A DNA stretch of 64,000 bases from Pseudooceanicola nanhaiensis DSM 18065 (GCF_000688295.1 NZ_JHZF01000013.1:1-64000); one strand, 5' to 3'. Positions 25,128 to 34,998 are shown, counted from the first letter of the stretch. Notes: a model not told the origin generated them from the letters alone. Translations and numbers: made by a program.

Positions 25128-25463
25128 ATGACCCGCGCGCTCGATCACGTCTTCTCGGCCCTCGCCGACCCGACCCGCCGCCGCATCCTCGCGATGCTGC
25201 TGGAGGACGACATGGCCGTGACCGACGTGGCCGAGCCCTTCGACATGTCGCTCGCCGCGATCTCCAAGCACCTTGGCATCCTGACCCGGGCCGGCCTCAT
25301 CAGCCAGGAGAAGCGCGGCCGCATCACCTGGTGCAAGCTCGAACCCAAGGGCCTCTACGATGCCTCGGTCTGGATGCAGGGCTTCGGCCAGTTCGAGCCG
25401 GTGAACCTCGACGATTTCGAGCGCTTCCTGCTGGCGCAGCTGGAAGAGGGCCCGCCGGACTGA
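25128..25463 (+). CDS. ArsR family winged-helix regulator
   Basis: A 111-residue ArsR/SmtB-type repressor. The winged helix is complete: 'DHVFSALADPTRRRILAML', 'VTDVAEPFDMSLAAISKHL' (recognition helix) and the wing 'KRGRITWCKLEP'. No metal-binding CxC or CxxD pair is obvious, so it may be a non-metal member (SdpR-like; such genes often sit next to START/AHSA1 genes, not seen here). The start at 25128 is chosen by comparison with related N-termini; an ATG 9 bases upstream is also possible. TTGACC and TTATGG lie just before it, so the mRNA might be nearly leaderless. Confidence 0.82.
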   Translation: MTRALDHVFSALADPTRRRILAMLLEDDMAVTDVAEPFDMSLAAISKHLGILTRAGLISQEKRGRITWCKLEPKGLYDASVWMQGFGQFEPVNLDDFERFLLAQLEEGPPD

Positions 25464-25569
25464 CCGCCGCTTTCCGGTCACCATTCGGCAACACCTGTGG
25501 CCGATCCGCCCCGGCCGGCCCCGCTTCGGTCGAAATGAGGCCCCAAACGCCCGATACCTGCATCCCGTC

Positions 25570-26064
25570 ATGCAAAGCACCGCGTCCCCGATTCCCCCTC
25601 ACTCCGCCCCCGGTTCCGGGCCCGGGCGCCCGATGCGCGACTGGCGGCGCGGGGCGCTCCGGCTGCTGGTCCGCCAGCGCGGCGGCAAGGAAGGCGCGCC
25701 GGAGACCGAGGGCGGCGCGGCCCATCTCGACAGCGTCCTCTTCCTGCTTGTCGTCTGCGCCATGCTGCTGCCCACCTCGGCCGGCTACGAACTGGCCACC
25801 GCGGCGGCGCAATCGGTCGTGGGCCTGCCCTTCGCGGTGATGATGTTCCTCAGTCCCTTCGCCGTGATGGCGCTGCTGCCGCTGCGGCTGCTGCATCTCA
25901 CGCTCGACGGGCTGTTCGGCATCCGCCTGCGGCTCGGCCTGCTGGCCCCGCTGGCGCTGGTCTGCCTCGCGATCTTCCTGGCCCTCGGCCCGCTCGGCCT
26001 GCGGCCTGCCCCCGCCGGTCTGGCCGTCCCCGACGAGGTGGCCGTCGTGGCGGGCCTGTCCTGA
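25570..26064 (+). CDS. Hypothetical membrane protein
   Basis: A 164-residue protein I do not recognise. After a polar, Pro/Arg-rich N-terminal part (residues 1-52) come three or four hydrophobic segments (about 55-75, 80-105, 118-140). Neither the first ATG nor the one at 25633 (MRDWRRGAL) has a clear ribosome binding site, so the start is uncertain. It ends 6 bases before the convergent DMT transporter stop. A small inner-membrane protein of unknown role. Confidence 0.5.
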   Translation: MQSTASPIPPHSAPGSGPGRPMRDWRRGALRLLVRQRGGKEGAPETEGGAAHLDSVLFLLVVCAMLLPTSAGYELATAAAQSVVGLPFAVMMFLSPFAVMALLPLRLLHLTLDGLFGIRLRLGLLAPLALVCLAIFLALGPLGLRPAPAGLAVPDEVAVVAGLS

Positions 26065-26070
26065 CCGCGC

Positions 26071-26976
26071 TCACTCCTCGCGGAGCAGCATCAGCAGCGC
26101 CACCACCGTCAGCAGCACGCCGACCAGGATGATCGGGGGCGGCACGCCGTGTCCCAGCATGGCCTCCCAGGCGATCACCCAGGACGGCGTCAGGTAGGTG
26201 TAGGCCATCACCTTGGCGGACGGCAGGTGGAGCGTGGCGAACTGGAGCAGCACGAAGGTCGCCGCGCTGGCGAAGATCGACACGTAGAGCAGCGTGATCC
26301 AGACGATCGGCGGCAGCGCGGCCCAGTCCGTCGCCAGGATCTCGGGCCAGGCATAGGCGGTGAGCACGAGGAAGCCCGCGACCAGCATGCCGAAGGTGAA
26401 GACGACCGGCGGCTCGCCGCGGTTCAGCCGGGCGACCAGCGGGGTGTAGATCGCATGCGCCACGCAGCCCCAGAAATAGATCACCTCGCCCCGGCCGATC
26501 TCCATCGCCAGAAGCGCCGAGAGGTCGGCGCGGAAGATCACCCAGAGCGCGCCGGACCCGCCGACGGCCAGCGCGAGCGCCATGCGCGCGGTCGTCACCT
26601 GCCGCAGCAGGACCCAGCCCGCGACGGCGGCCATGATCGGCGTCAGGGTGAAGACCGCCGCGGTCGACACCGCGGGCGCCGTCTTGAGCCCCTCGAACAT
26701 GAGCACGAAGTAGATCGCGAAGATCCCGCCGAGCAGCGGATACCGCCAGGGCGCCCGCAACGCGCTGCGCGGGATGCCGGTGGTGGCCAGGGCCACGGCG
26801 CCGACGATCACCGCCGCCAGCAGGAAACGGACCGAGTTGAGCGCCGCCGGCGCCACGAAGGGCGCGGCCATCGACCCCAGCGAGAACGACCCGGCGACCA
26901 GCGCCGAGAAGGCCAGCATGGCGGCATGCCCGCGCATCGGGCGCCGTTCGCGCAGGTAGCTGGCCGTCGTCGTCAC
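26071..26976 (-). CDS. DMT superfamily (EamA) transporter
   Basis: A 301-residue permease with ten membrane helices arranged as two EamA repeats, typical for drug/metabolite exporters of amino acids, nucleobases or other small compounds. Repeat boundaries show in 'SVRFLLAAVIVGAVAL' and 'TLTPIMAAVAGWVLL' (first repeat) and 'YTYLTPSWVIAWEAML' (second). The start is a GTG at 26976 that overlaps the stop codon of the LysR gene, so regulator and transporter are translated together. Substrate unknown. Confidence 0.88.
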   Translation of the reverse strand: MTTTASYLRERRPMRGHAAMLAFSALVAGSFSLGSMAAPFVAPAALNSVRFLLAAVIVGAVALATTGIPRSALRAPWRYPLLGGIFAIYFVLMFEGLKTAPAVSTAAVFTLTPIMAAVAGWVLLRQVTTARMALALAVGGSGALWVIFRADLSALLAMEIGRGEVIYFWGCVAHAIYTPLVARLNRGEPPVVFTFGMLVAGFLVLTAYAWPEILATDWAALPPIVWITLLYVSIFASAATFVLLQFATLHLPSAKVMAYTYLTPSWVIAWEAMLGHGVPPPIILVGVLLTVVALLMLLREE

Positions 26977-27854
26977 TGCAGCTTCTCGTCCTTGAACCAG
27001 TCCTTGAGGAAGGTCAGGAAGGTCTGGACCTTCGTCGTCCGGTGCAGGTCCATGTGGGTCACCAGCCAGAGCCGGCCCTGCCACTCCTCGGCGGGGGGAT
27101 GCACCTCGACCAGCTCGGGATGCTGCGCGGCCTCGTCCCGCCGCAGGAAGCCCAGGCCGATCCCGGCCAGGATCGCGCGCTGCACCGCCCGGTTGTCGCC
27201 GGACCGGAACACCACCTGCGAGGACGGCACCTGCTCGCGCAGCCATTGCGCATAGGGCGCCCGGCTGGCGGGATCGTCGAAGCCCACGAAGCGGTGCTTG
27301 ACCACCTCTTCGGCGCTCTCCGGCTTGCCGTGCCGCGCGATGTAGGCGGGCGCCGCATAGATCGCCCAGTTGAGCTCCATGAAGGGCTGCACCACGTTGT
27401 CGGGCTGCTGCGGCGGGCTGCCGGCCCGGATCGCCACATGCGCCTCGCCGTATTCCAACCGGAACAGCCGCACCGAGGTCAGGTAGCGCAGGATCACGTC
27501 CGGGTATTTCTCCTGGAACGCGGCCAGCGGCGGCACCAGAAGCTGCGAGAAGCCCGAGAGCGTCGTCACCACCAACTCGCCCGAGACGGCGTTGCCGCGC
27601 CCCTTGATCCGGCCCGACAGCTGCGAGAACTGGTCATCCGTGGCCTGCGCCACCCGCAGAAGGTCCTGCCCGGCCTCGGTCGGCGTGTAGCCCCGGGCGT
27701 GGCGCTGGAACAGCTTGACCCCCAGCCGACCCTCGAGCGCGTCGATGTGCCGGATCACCGTCGCATGGTGGACGCCCAGCACTTCGGCCGCCCCCGAGAC
27801 GGTGCCCAGCCGGGCGACCTGATAGGCGGTGCGGATTTCGTCCCAGTTTTCCAT
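26973..27854 (-). CDS. LysR family transcriptional regulator
   Basis: A 293-residue LysR-type regulator with the N-terminal HTH ('GTVSGAAEVLGVHHATVIRHI', about 16-36) and the effector-binding domain from about residue 88. The ATG at 27854 has GAAGAGGG before it and gives the normal short N-terminus. Unlike most LysR genes it is in the same direction as, and overlaps by 4 bases, the transporter gene that follows it, suggesting it controls its own operon and thereby the DMT exporter. Confidence 0.9.
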   Translation of the reverse strand: MENWDEIRTAYQVARLGTVSGAAEVLGVHHATVIRHIDALEGRLGVKLFQRHARGYTPTEAGQDLLRVAQATDDQFSQLSGRIKGRGNAVSGELVVTTLSGFSQLLVPPLAAFQEKYPDVILRYLTSVRLFRLEYGEAHVAIRAGSPPQQPDNVVQPFMELNWAIYAAPAYIARHGKPESAEEVVKHRFVGFDDPASRAPYAQWLREQVPSSQVVFRSGDNRAVQRAILAGIGLGFLRRDEAAQHPELVEVHPPAEEWQGRLWLVTHMDLHRTTKVQTFLTFLKDWFKDEKLQ

Positions 27855-28038
27855 GTGGCCCTCTTCCGACAACGTTTCTTCTGTGCGTGTACCAACAGTT
27901 ACCGCAATCAATGCGCTTTGCGTGCGGAGATGCAAGGGGGCACGCTCTGCCACCTGTCGCGACGGCGCGGAACCGGATGCTGCGCCGCAGCGTTCAGCCC
28001 CGGTCTGGACGGGCGTGCCCCACTGGTGGAGAGATCGG

Positions 28039-28173
28039 ATGAACTACTACCTGAAAGCCTGGCTCAGCGCCGCGACCCTTCCCGTCTGGCTGGCCTCTGC
28101 CTGCTGGTTCGACGCCGTGAAACTCGCGAGCGCGCCGCTGAAGCCCTTCGAGGACGCACGCCGCGAGGAATGA
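28039..28173 (+). CDS. Small hydrophobic protein (44 aa)
   Basis: An unrecognised 44-residue protein beginning MNYYLKAWLSAATLPVW, with one hydrophobic and aromatic stretch (residues 3-30) and a charged tail (FEDARREE). GGAGAG stands about 5-8 bases before the ATG, supporting translation. It could be a membrane-associated or granule-associated peptide. A second tiny Trp-rich gene follows at 28289 and a PHA depolymerase gene lies about 1 kb further on; the link is positional only. Confidence 0.5.
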   Translation: MNYYLKAWLSAATLPVWLASACWFDAVKLASAPLKPFEDARREE

Positions 28174-28288
28174 CCGCGGGCCCCTCGCGGGCGTCCGCCG
28201 ACATGGGCCGGCGCAGGAACGGCGGTGCCGGCCGGCGCGTTGTCCCCGGCGACCGCCCGGATGGGTCGCGCGGAAAGGAGTGCTCCCC

Positions 28289-28477
28289 ATGACCCCCTAC
28301 AACCCCTTCGCTCTCTGGACTTGGCCGATGCAGGCCTCGGCCGCGTTCTGGAGCGCCTACTGGACCAACATGTCCCGCATGATGTCCATGCCCCTGCCGC
28401 CGGGCGCTGCCGAAGCGACCGATGCGGCCGCCGCCGGCGCCGCGGCCGTCACCAAGGGCGGCCGCACGCCCGTCTGA
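28289..28477 (+). CDS. Small Trp-rich protein (62 aa), phasin-like in composition
   Basis: A 62-residue protein with a strong ribosome binding site (GAAAGGAG) before the ATG. The N-terminal part is unusually rich in Trp, Met and Ala (NPFALWTWPMQ, then AFWSAYWTNMSRMM), followed by an Ala/Gly-rich tail. An amphipathic, aromatic N-terminus is what surface proteins of PHA granules often show, and a PHA depolymerase gene is nearby, but no phasin domain is recognised. It could equally be a small membrane-associated protein. It converges with the GST gene, 2 bases apart. Confidence 0.55.
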   Translation: MTPYNPFALWTWPMQASAAFWSAYWTNMSRMMSMPLPPGAAEATDAAAAGAAAVTKGGRTPV

Positions 28478-28479
28478 GC

Positions 28480-29133
28480 TCAGAACTCCACTTCGAGCTC
28501 GACCACCGCGTCGGGCTCGGCCAGCGCGGCCTCGGTCCATTCCCGCATCGGCGCCCAGTCGAAGATCGTCTCGCAATAGGCCTGAAGCGGGTCCTCCAGC
28601 TCCACGGCATAGGTGCGGAAGCGGGTGCAGACCGGGGCCCACATGGCATCCGCGATCGTCGGCCGGCCGAACAGGAACGGCCCGCCGTAGGTCGAGAGGC
28701 AATCGGCCCAGATCTCCTTCACACGCGCCACGTCCGGCCGCGCGCCCGAGAAGATCTTGAACGACGCGTGCCGCGCCTTGAGGTTCATCGGCAGGGCCGA
28801 GCGCAGGTTGTAGAAACCCGAGTGGATCTCGCCCGAAACCGCGCGGCAATGCGCCCGCGCCTTGATGTCGTCGGGGTAGAGCCCGGCGTCGGGGAATATC
28901 TCGTTCAGGTAGCCCGCGATCGCCAGCGTGTCCCAGACGTCCACACCGTCATGGCTCAGCCGCGGCACCCGGACCGACGGGGCGAGCAGCAGGAGCTCCT
29001 GCCGGTTCGCGGGATCGTCGGGATCGACCGGCTTCTCGTCGAACTCCAGCCCGGCCATCCGGCACAGCAGCCACCCCCGGAGCGACCAGGACGAGTAATT
29101 CTTGGACGAGATCGTCAGCGTTGCCTTCGACAT
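28480..29133 (-). CDS. Glutathione S-transferase family protein
   Basis: A 217-residue GST. The N-terminal thioredoxin-like half shows 'ISSKNYSSWSLRGWLLCRM', where Ser/Tyr near residue 12-14 would contact glutathione, and 'VPRLSHDGVDVWDTLAI' containing the cis-Pro and the substrate-site Asp/Ser replacement. The C-terminal half is all-helical with 'GRPTIADAMWAPVCTRF'. Of the MaiA/Yfcf-like bacterial class. Divergent from phaZ across a 102-base gap. Endogenous substrate unknown. Confidence 0.85.
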   Translation of the reverse strand: MSKATLTISSKNYSSWSLRGWLLCRMAGLEFDEKPVDPDDPANRQELLLLAPSVRVPRLSHDGVDVWDTLAIAGYLNEIFPDAGLYPDDIKARAHCRAVSGEIHSGFYNLRSALPMNLKARHASFKIFSGARPDVARVKEIWADCLSTYGGPFLFGRPTIADAMWAPVCTRFRTYAVELEDPLQAYCETIFDWAPMREWTEAALAEPDAVVELEVEF

Positions 29134-29154
29134 GGTCACACCCTTCGCATTTGA

Positions 29155-29189
29155 TGCTGCGCTGCCAATAATTTTGTCGCACCGCAGCA
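29155..29189. promoter_or_regulatory. Inverted repeat between gst and phaZ
   Basis: TGCTGCG (29155-29161) and CGCAGCA (29183-29189) form a perfect inverted repeat around an A/T-rich centre in the divergent gst-phaZ gap. The TGC-rich arms recall PhaR operators of Rhodobacter and Paracoccus, but the spacing is much wider than the CTGC-N3/4-GCAG pattern I remember, so an assignment to PhaR is not made. Confidence 0.4.
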
Positions 29190-29235
29190 CGCGTTTCACT
29201 AGCGTTTTCGCAAGAGACAGGCGCGAGAGGCCGGA

Positions 29236-30447
29236 ATGCTCTACCAGATGTATCAATTTCAGGACGATATGATTGCGCCGATGCGCCATGCGGCGCGCGG
29301 GGCCCGGCTGGAACAGAGCGCCCTGGGCCGGATGCTGAACGGCTCGATCCGGCCCTTCGACGCGACGATGGAGATGATCTCGCGCTTCCGGCTGACCCAT
29401 GAGCGGCCGGATTTCTGCATCCGCAGCGTGCCCGTCGGCAACCGGGAGGTCGCGGTGCGCGAGGAGATCGCGCTCGACCTGCCCTACGGGCGGCTCCTCC
29501 ACTTCGCCAAGGACATCGACGTGGCCCAGCCCAGGGTCCTGATCGTCGCCCCGCTCTCGGGACATTTCGCCACCCTGCTGCGCGGCACGGTCGAGGTGAT
29601 GCTGCGCGACCATGACGTCTATGTCACCGACTGGATGAACGCCCGCGACGTCCCGACCGGGGCCGGGCCCTTCGGCGTGGAGGATTACGTCGCCTATCTG
29701 ATCCGCTTTCTCGAGGTGCTGGGACCGGACAACAACATCCTCGCCGTCTGCCAGCCCTGCGTGCAGGCGCTGATCGCGGTGGCGGTGATGTCACGGGACG
29801 ACCACCCCTGCACCCCGCGCAGCATGACGCTCATGGCCGGCCCGATCGACGTCCGCGAGAGCCCGACCGAGGTGAACGACCTCGCCTTCGCCAACGAGCT
29901 GGCCTGGTTCGAGCGCAACGTGATCGCCACCGTGCCCAACCGCTTCGCCGGGCGCGGGCGCCGGGTCTACCCCGGGTTCGTGCAGCTCTTCAGCTTCATG
30001 ATGATGAACATGGACCGCCACCGGGCGCAGCACCGCAAGCTCTACCGCCACCTCGCGCGGGGCGAGACGGCCGAGGCCGAGCGGATCATGGAATTCTACG
30101 ACGAGTATTTCGCCGTGCTCGACCTGACCGAGGAATTCTACCTCGAGACCATCGAGCGCATCTTCCAGAAGGCCGAGCTGGCGAAGGGCGAATTCACCTA
30201 TCGCGGCGCACCGGTCGACCCGTCCGCGATCCGCAAGACGGCGCTGCTCACCGTCGAGGGCGGGCGCGACGACATCTGCGCGCTCGGCCAGACCGCGGCG
30301 GCCCATGATCTCTGCTCGTCGCTCCGGCCGCATCTCAAGCGGCACCACCTGCAGGCCAACGTCGGCCATTACGGCGTCTTCAACGGCACCAGGTGGGAGC
30401 GCGAGATCTACCCGGTGGTCCGCAACATGATCCTCGCGATGGAATAG
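29236..30447 (+). CDS. phaZ: Intracellular polyhydroxyalkanoate depolymerase
   Basis: PhaZ mobilises stored polyhydroxybutyrate from cytoplasmic granules. The 403-residue protein matches the short-chain-length intracellular depolymerase family (PhaZ1 type): N-terminal 'MLYQMYQFQDDMIAPMRH', the catalytic Cys in the lipase-box-like 'AVCQPCVQALIAV' (Cys175), the Asp in 'TVEGGRDDICALGQT' and the His in 'ANVGHYGVFNGTRWE'. AGAGG precedes the ATG. The presence of the gene implies PHA storage; phaC, phaB and phaR are not in the window. Confidence 0.94.
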   Translation: MLYQMYQFQDDMIAPMRHAARGARLEQSALGRMLNGSIRPFDATMEMISRFRLTHERPDFCIRSVPVGNREVAVREEIALDLPYGRLLHFAKDIDVAQPRVLIVAPLSGHFATLLRGTVEVMLRDHDVYVTDWMNARDVPTGAGPFGVEDYVAYLIRFLEVLGPDNNILAVCQPCVQALIAVAVMSRDDHPCTPRSMTLMAGPIDVRESPTEVNDLAFANELAWFERNVIATVPNRFAGRGRRVYPGFVQLFSFMMMNMDRHRAQHRKLYRHLARGETAEAERIMEFYDEYFAVLDLTEEFYLETIERIFQKAELAKGEFTYRGAPVDPSAIRKTALLTVEGGRDDICALGQTAAAHDLCSSLRPHLKRHHLQANVGHYGVFNGTRWEREIYPVVRNMILAME

Positions 30448-30507
30448 GCGCGACACGCATCTCAGTTTCCGCGTGTATCCCCGGAACGATTCGGGCATCT
30501 TGCGCGC

Positions 30508-31287
30508 ATGAGCATCTACCTGCGGCAGATCTGCCTTGTCGCCCGGGACATGTCCCCGGTCCTCGAAACCCTGACCGACATCTTCGGCATGGCCCCCGTC
30601 TTCGCGGACGAGGCTGTCGGACGATACGGGCTCGAAAACACCCTCCTGGGCGTGGGCACCCAGTTCCTCGAAGTCGTGGCCCCCCTGCGCGAGGGGACGG
30701 CCGCGGGCCGCTACCTCGACCGGATGAAGGGCGACGCGGGCTACATGGTCATCTGCCAGGCCCAGACCAGGGCCGAGCAGGACGCCGTCCGCGCAAATGC
30801 CGCGGCGCAGGGGGTCCGCGTGGCCACCGAACGCGACGCCGGCAGCTACCGGATGCTCCAGCTCCATCCCGGCGACATGGGCGCGGCCTTCCTCTCCCTG
30901 CCCTGGGTCGAGGGCGGCGATCCGACGGGCACGTGGCCCTTCGCCGGCCACGACGCCTGGCGCGACAGGGTCCGGGACGACACCGTCTCCGCGATCACCG
31001 CCGCAGAGCTGCGCTCGCCCGATCCCGACCGGCTCGCCGCCCGCTGGGGCGCGGTGAGCGGCCTGCCGGTCGAGACCTGCGGCGGGCTGCCGATGATCCA
31101 GCTCGGCAATGCCACGCTGCGGTTCGCCGAAACCCGCGGCGGCCGGCCCGAACGGCTCGCCGGGCTCGACCTGCGGGTGCGGGACCGGCAGGCGATCCTC
31201 GACCGCGCCGCGGCGCGCGGGCTCGAGATCTTCAAGGAAGAAGTGACGATCTGCGGCGTCCGCTTCGCGCTGCACGAGGCGGAGTGA
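30508..31287 (+). CDS. VOC/glyoxalase-like domain protein
   Basis: A 259-residue protein with a vicinal-oxygen-chelate fold in the N-terminal half: 'QICLVARDMSPVLETLTDIFG' is the first beta-alpha unit and a matching second half starts near residue 170 ('AAELRSPDPDRLAARWGAV'). The glyoxalase-like family of this size has no clear reaction. No obvious complete metal triad could be traced. It follows phaZ by 60 bases and may share its transcript. Confidence 0.75.
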   Translation: MSIYLRQICLVARDMSPVLETLTDIFGMAPVFADEAVGRYGLENTLLGVGTQFLEVVAPLREGTAAGRYLDRMKGDAGYMVICQAQTRAEQDAVRANAAAQGVRVATERDAGSYRMLQLHPGDMGAAFLSLPWVEGGDPTGTWPFAGHDAWRDRVRDDTVSAITAAELRSPDPDRLAARWGAVSGLPVETCGGLPMIQLGNATLRFAETRGGRPERLAGLDLRVRDRQAILDRAAARGLEIFKEEVTICGVRFALHEAE

Positions 31288-31590
31288 CGCGCCGTCTCCC
31301 CGACCTGGCCGAAGGCCCCCCGGCTTCCTCTTGCCGGAAATATCCCGGGGGGAATTGGCGGCCCCCGGCCGCCAAGGGGGGCAGCGCCCCCGGGACCCCA
31401 GGCATGTAATGCGCCGCGCCGAAGGCGCGGCGCTCCGCTGGATCGGACCTCCCTGCAGATCCCCGCAATGCCCGCCACGGCCGCGCGTTCGGCCGGCCCG
31501 GCGCCGCGACGCGTTTGTGGCAAACCCTTGCGCGGCGCGCGGTTCTGCGGCCTCCTGCCAGGAGGGACCGGCCCCCAAGGAGGACGACGC
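31288..31590. repeat. Hairpin-rich intergenic repeat array
   Basis: This 303-base gap holds no gene. From 31324 to 31353 is an inverse copy of the element at 9871-9902 (core CCGGAAATATCCCGG). It is followed by three perfect hairpins: GGCGGCC-CCC-GGCCGCC (31357-31373), GGGGGC-AGC-GCCCCC (31377-31391) and GCGCCGCGCC-GAA-GGCGCGGCGC (31411-31433). The set should end transcription from the VOC gene. The last 150 bases show no further structure but contain the AAGGAGG ribosome binding site of the next gene (31576-31582). Confidence 0.65.
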
Positions 31591-32379
31591 ATGATCGAGG
31601 ACTACGAGGTCTATGCCGTGCAATACGGCACCATCGCCGAGCGGCGCGCCTCCGAGAACTTCCTGGGCGGCGATCCCCACGACGCGGCGCCGATGCCGCT
31701 CAACTACTACGTCTGGCTGATCCGGAACGCGGACCGGGTGATCCTCGTCGACACCGGCTTCAATGCCGAGCGGGCCGCGCGCCGGGGCCGGGTGCTGCAG
31801 CGCAACCCGGTCGAGGCGCTCGAGGTGCTGGGCATCGCGCCCGAGGATGTCGACACCGTCATCATCACCCATCTCCACTACGACCATGCGGGCAACATGG
31901 ACCGTCTGCCCAATGCCCGCTTCGTGCTGCAGGAGGCCGAAATGGCCCATGCCACCGGCCGGTCCATGCGGCACGCGCTGCTCCGGCATCCGTTCGAACT
32001 GGGCGACGTGCAGCTCATGGTGGCGCTGAACTACGCCGAGCGGGTCAACTGGGTCTCGGGCGAGGCCGAGGTCGCGCCGGGCGTCTGGGTCCACCATCTG
32101 CCGGGCCATTCGGCGGGACTGCAGGCGGTGACGGTCGAGACGCGGGCGGGGCGCCTCTGCCTCGCGTCGGACGTGGCGCATTTCTACGACAACATCTCGC
32201 GCGGGCTGCCCTTTCCGGTCACCGCGGACGTGGCGCGGCAGCTCGACGGGCACGAGGCGGTGAAGCGGCTCGCGGGACGGCCCGAGCTGCTGATCCCCGG
32301 CCACGACCCGCGGGTGAACGAGCTGTTCGCGCCGATCCCGCAGGACCCGCTGATCTTCGACCTGACCCGCCCGCGCTGA
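31591..32379 (+). CDS. Metallo-beta-lactamase-fold lactonase family protein
   Basis: A 262-residue enzyme of the N-acyl-homoserine lactonase branch (AttM/AiiA-like). The dinuclear zinc motif HxHxDH is 'ITHLHYDHAGN'; other ligands are in 'LPGHSAGLQ', 'LASDVAHFYDN' and 'LIPGHDP'. 'LVDTGFN' near residue 53 fits the family. Members open the ring of quorum-sensing lactones, though many close relatives act on other lactones or are uncharacterised. AAGGAGG precedes the ATG at 31591. No luxI/luxR gene is in the window. Confidence 0.85.
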   Translation: MIEDYEVYAVQYGTIAERRASENFLGGDPHDAAPMPLNYYVWLIRNADRVILVDTGFNAERAARRGRVLQRNPVEALEVLGIAPEDVDTVIITHLHYDHAGNMDRLPNARFVLQEAEMAHATGRSMRHALLRHPFELGDVQLMVALNYAERVNWVSGEAEVAPGVWVHHLPGHSAGLQAVTVETRAGRLCLASDVAHFYDNISRGLPFPVTADVARQLDGHEAVKRLAGRPELLIPGHDPRVNELFAPIPQDPLIFDLTRPR

Positions 32380-32437
32380 AGGCGCCCCTGCCCGATACAC
32401 CTGCACATGAACCCGGTGACGCCGTCCGCGCGGGCGC

Positions 32438-33472
32438 TCAGGCCTCGGCCGAGGCGCGGATCATCGTCTTGCCGAGGTTTCCGCCCTGCATCATGTCGAT
32501 ATAGGCGGCGGGCGCATTTTCGATCCCGTCGCGGATGTCCTCGCGGTAGTGAATCCGGCCCTCGGCATACCAGCGGGAGACATCGGCGAGGAAGCGGTCG
32601 AAATGGCTGTCCACGAAATCGCCCACGAAATGCTCGTTGACCGTGACGCGGCGCGCGGCGCGCAGATCGGCCGAGCGGGCGAGAAGCGCGGCCTTCCCCT
32701 TCGCGGAGGAGCCGTCGGGCCGCTCTCCGATCAGGCCGCAGATTGTCATCCGGGCGCCCCGGTTGAACAATGCGGCGGTGGCGTCGAACAGCCGGCCGCC
32801 GACATTCTCGAAATAGACGTCGACACCGTCGGGGCAGGCCTTGGCGAGGTCCCCCGGCAGGTCGGGCGACAGGTGGGAGACCGCGGCGTCGTATCCGAGG
32901 TCCTCGCGCGCGACCCGCATCTTCTCTTCCGTCGAGACGATGCCCACCACCCGGCAGCCGCGGATCTTCGCAAGCTGGCCGACGATCTGACCGACCCCGC
33001 CCGTCGCGGCCGAGACCACGACCGTTTCGCCCGGTTCCGGCTGCCCCTGCACCAGAAGGCCCGCATAGGCGGTCAGCCCGTTCATCCCCAGCACGCCGAG
33101 CGCCAGCGACGGATGACCGAGGGACGGGTCGATCCTCCGGGTCTTCATGTAGGCATGTTCCGGGACGCCCGCGCCGATCAGCCCGTATTCGGACCAGCCG
33201 TTCAGGCAATGGACGAAATCCCCGGGCTGCCAGTCGGGGGTGTTGGAGGTCTCGACCTGCGCGACGGTCCGGGCGTGGAGGACGTCTCCGGGCCGCTCCA
33301 GCCCCTTCACCTTGTAGCCCCACTGGTAGGGGTCGAGCGAGATGTAGACCGTCCGCGCCAGCGCCTGGCCAGGGCCGGGCACCGGAACCGGGCTCTCGCG
33401 GAGGGCGAAGTTCGCGAGCGTCGGCATCCGCTCGATCGGGGCGTCGGTCAGGGTCCACTGGCGGTTGGTCAT
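32438..33472 (-). CDS. NADP-dependent MDR oxidoreductase (leukotriene/prostaglandin reductase-like)
   Basis: A 344-residue zinc-independent medium-chain reductase of the curcumin/leukotriene-B4 dehydrogenase branch, reducing alpha,beta-unsaturated ketones or aldehydes with NADPH. Family blocks: 'VYISLDPYQWGY', 'LGMNGLTAYAGLL', the nucleotide motif 'VSAATGGVGQIVGQLAK' (about 150-166) and 'VDVYFENVGGRLFDA'. The ATG at 33472 follows GGAGG; the longer frame upstream is Pro/Gly-rich and unlikely to be translated. It lies downstream of the 3-hydroxyacyl-CoA dehydrogenase gene. Confidence 0.9.
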   Translation of the reverse strand: MTNRQWTLTDAPIERMPTLANFALRESPVPVPGPGQALARTVYISLDPYQWGYKVKGLERPGDVLHARTVAQVETSNTPDWQPGDFVHCLNGWSEYGLIGAGVPEHAYMKTRRIDPSLGHPSLALGVLGMNGLTAYAGLLVQGQPEPGETVVVSAATGGVGQIVGQLAKIRGCRVVGIVSTEEKMRVAREDLGYDAAVSHLSPDLPGDLAKACPDGVDVYFENVGGRLFDATAALFNRGARMTICGLIGERPDGSSAKGKAALLARSADLRAARRVTVNEHFVGDFVDSHFDRFLADVSRWYAEGRIHYREDIRDGIENAPAAYIDMMQGGNLGKTMIRASAEA

Positions 33473-33487
33473 CGCGGCCTCCAAGCC

Positions 33488-33537
33488 GCCCGGCGTGCCG
33501 CCGGGCAAGGCCCGTGTCAGGGGGGGCTTCGGAGCCC
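33488..33537 (-). terminator. Two hairpins between HAD-type dehydrogenase and MDR genes
   Basis: GCCCGGCG-TGC-CGCCGGGC (33488-33506) and GGGCT-TCGG-AGCCC (33524-33537) are perfect stems in the 120-base gap. They probably terminate or attenuate transcription from the upstream dehydrogenase gene. The first ends only 16 bases before the MDR start codon, close to its ribosome binding site. Confidence 0.5.
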
Positions 33538-33592
33538 GGGCGGGGATTGGGGGTCAGGGCGCATTGAGCTTCCCCGACCGCCCCGGTGATGC

Positions 33593-34915
<1,323 letters not shown>

Positions 34916-34936
34916 GATGGTCTCCCAGATCCTTCC

Positions 34937-34956
34937 GACCGGCCCCGCGGCCGGTC
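34937..34956 (-). promoter_or_regulatory. 5' UTR hairpin of the dehydrogenase gene
   Basis: GACCGGCC-CCGC-GGCCGGTC is a perfect 8-bp stem located 21 bases upstream of the start codon and just before the ribosome binding site. It lies inside the transcript predicted from the promoter at 34999-35027 and could affect translation. Confidence 0.35.
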
Positions 34957-34998
34957 TCCTCCCGCGCCGGATCGAGTCCCGGCGCCGACTTGGACGCG

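Noticed and set aside
29155-29189. PhaR operator before phaZ
   Set aside because: The inverted TGC-rich repeat is real, but the arm spacing is far wider than the PhaR sites I know, so it is listed only as an unassigned inverted repeat.
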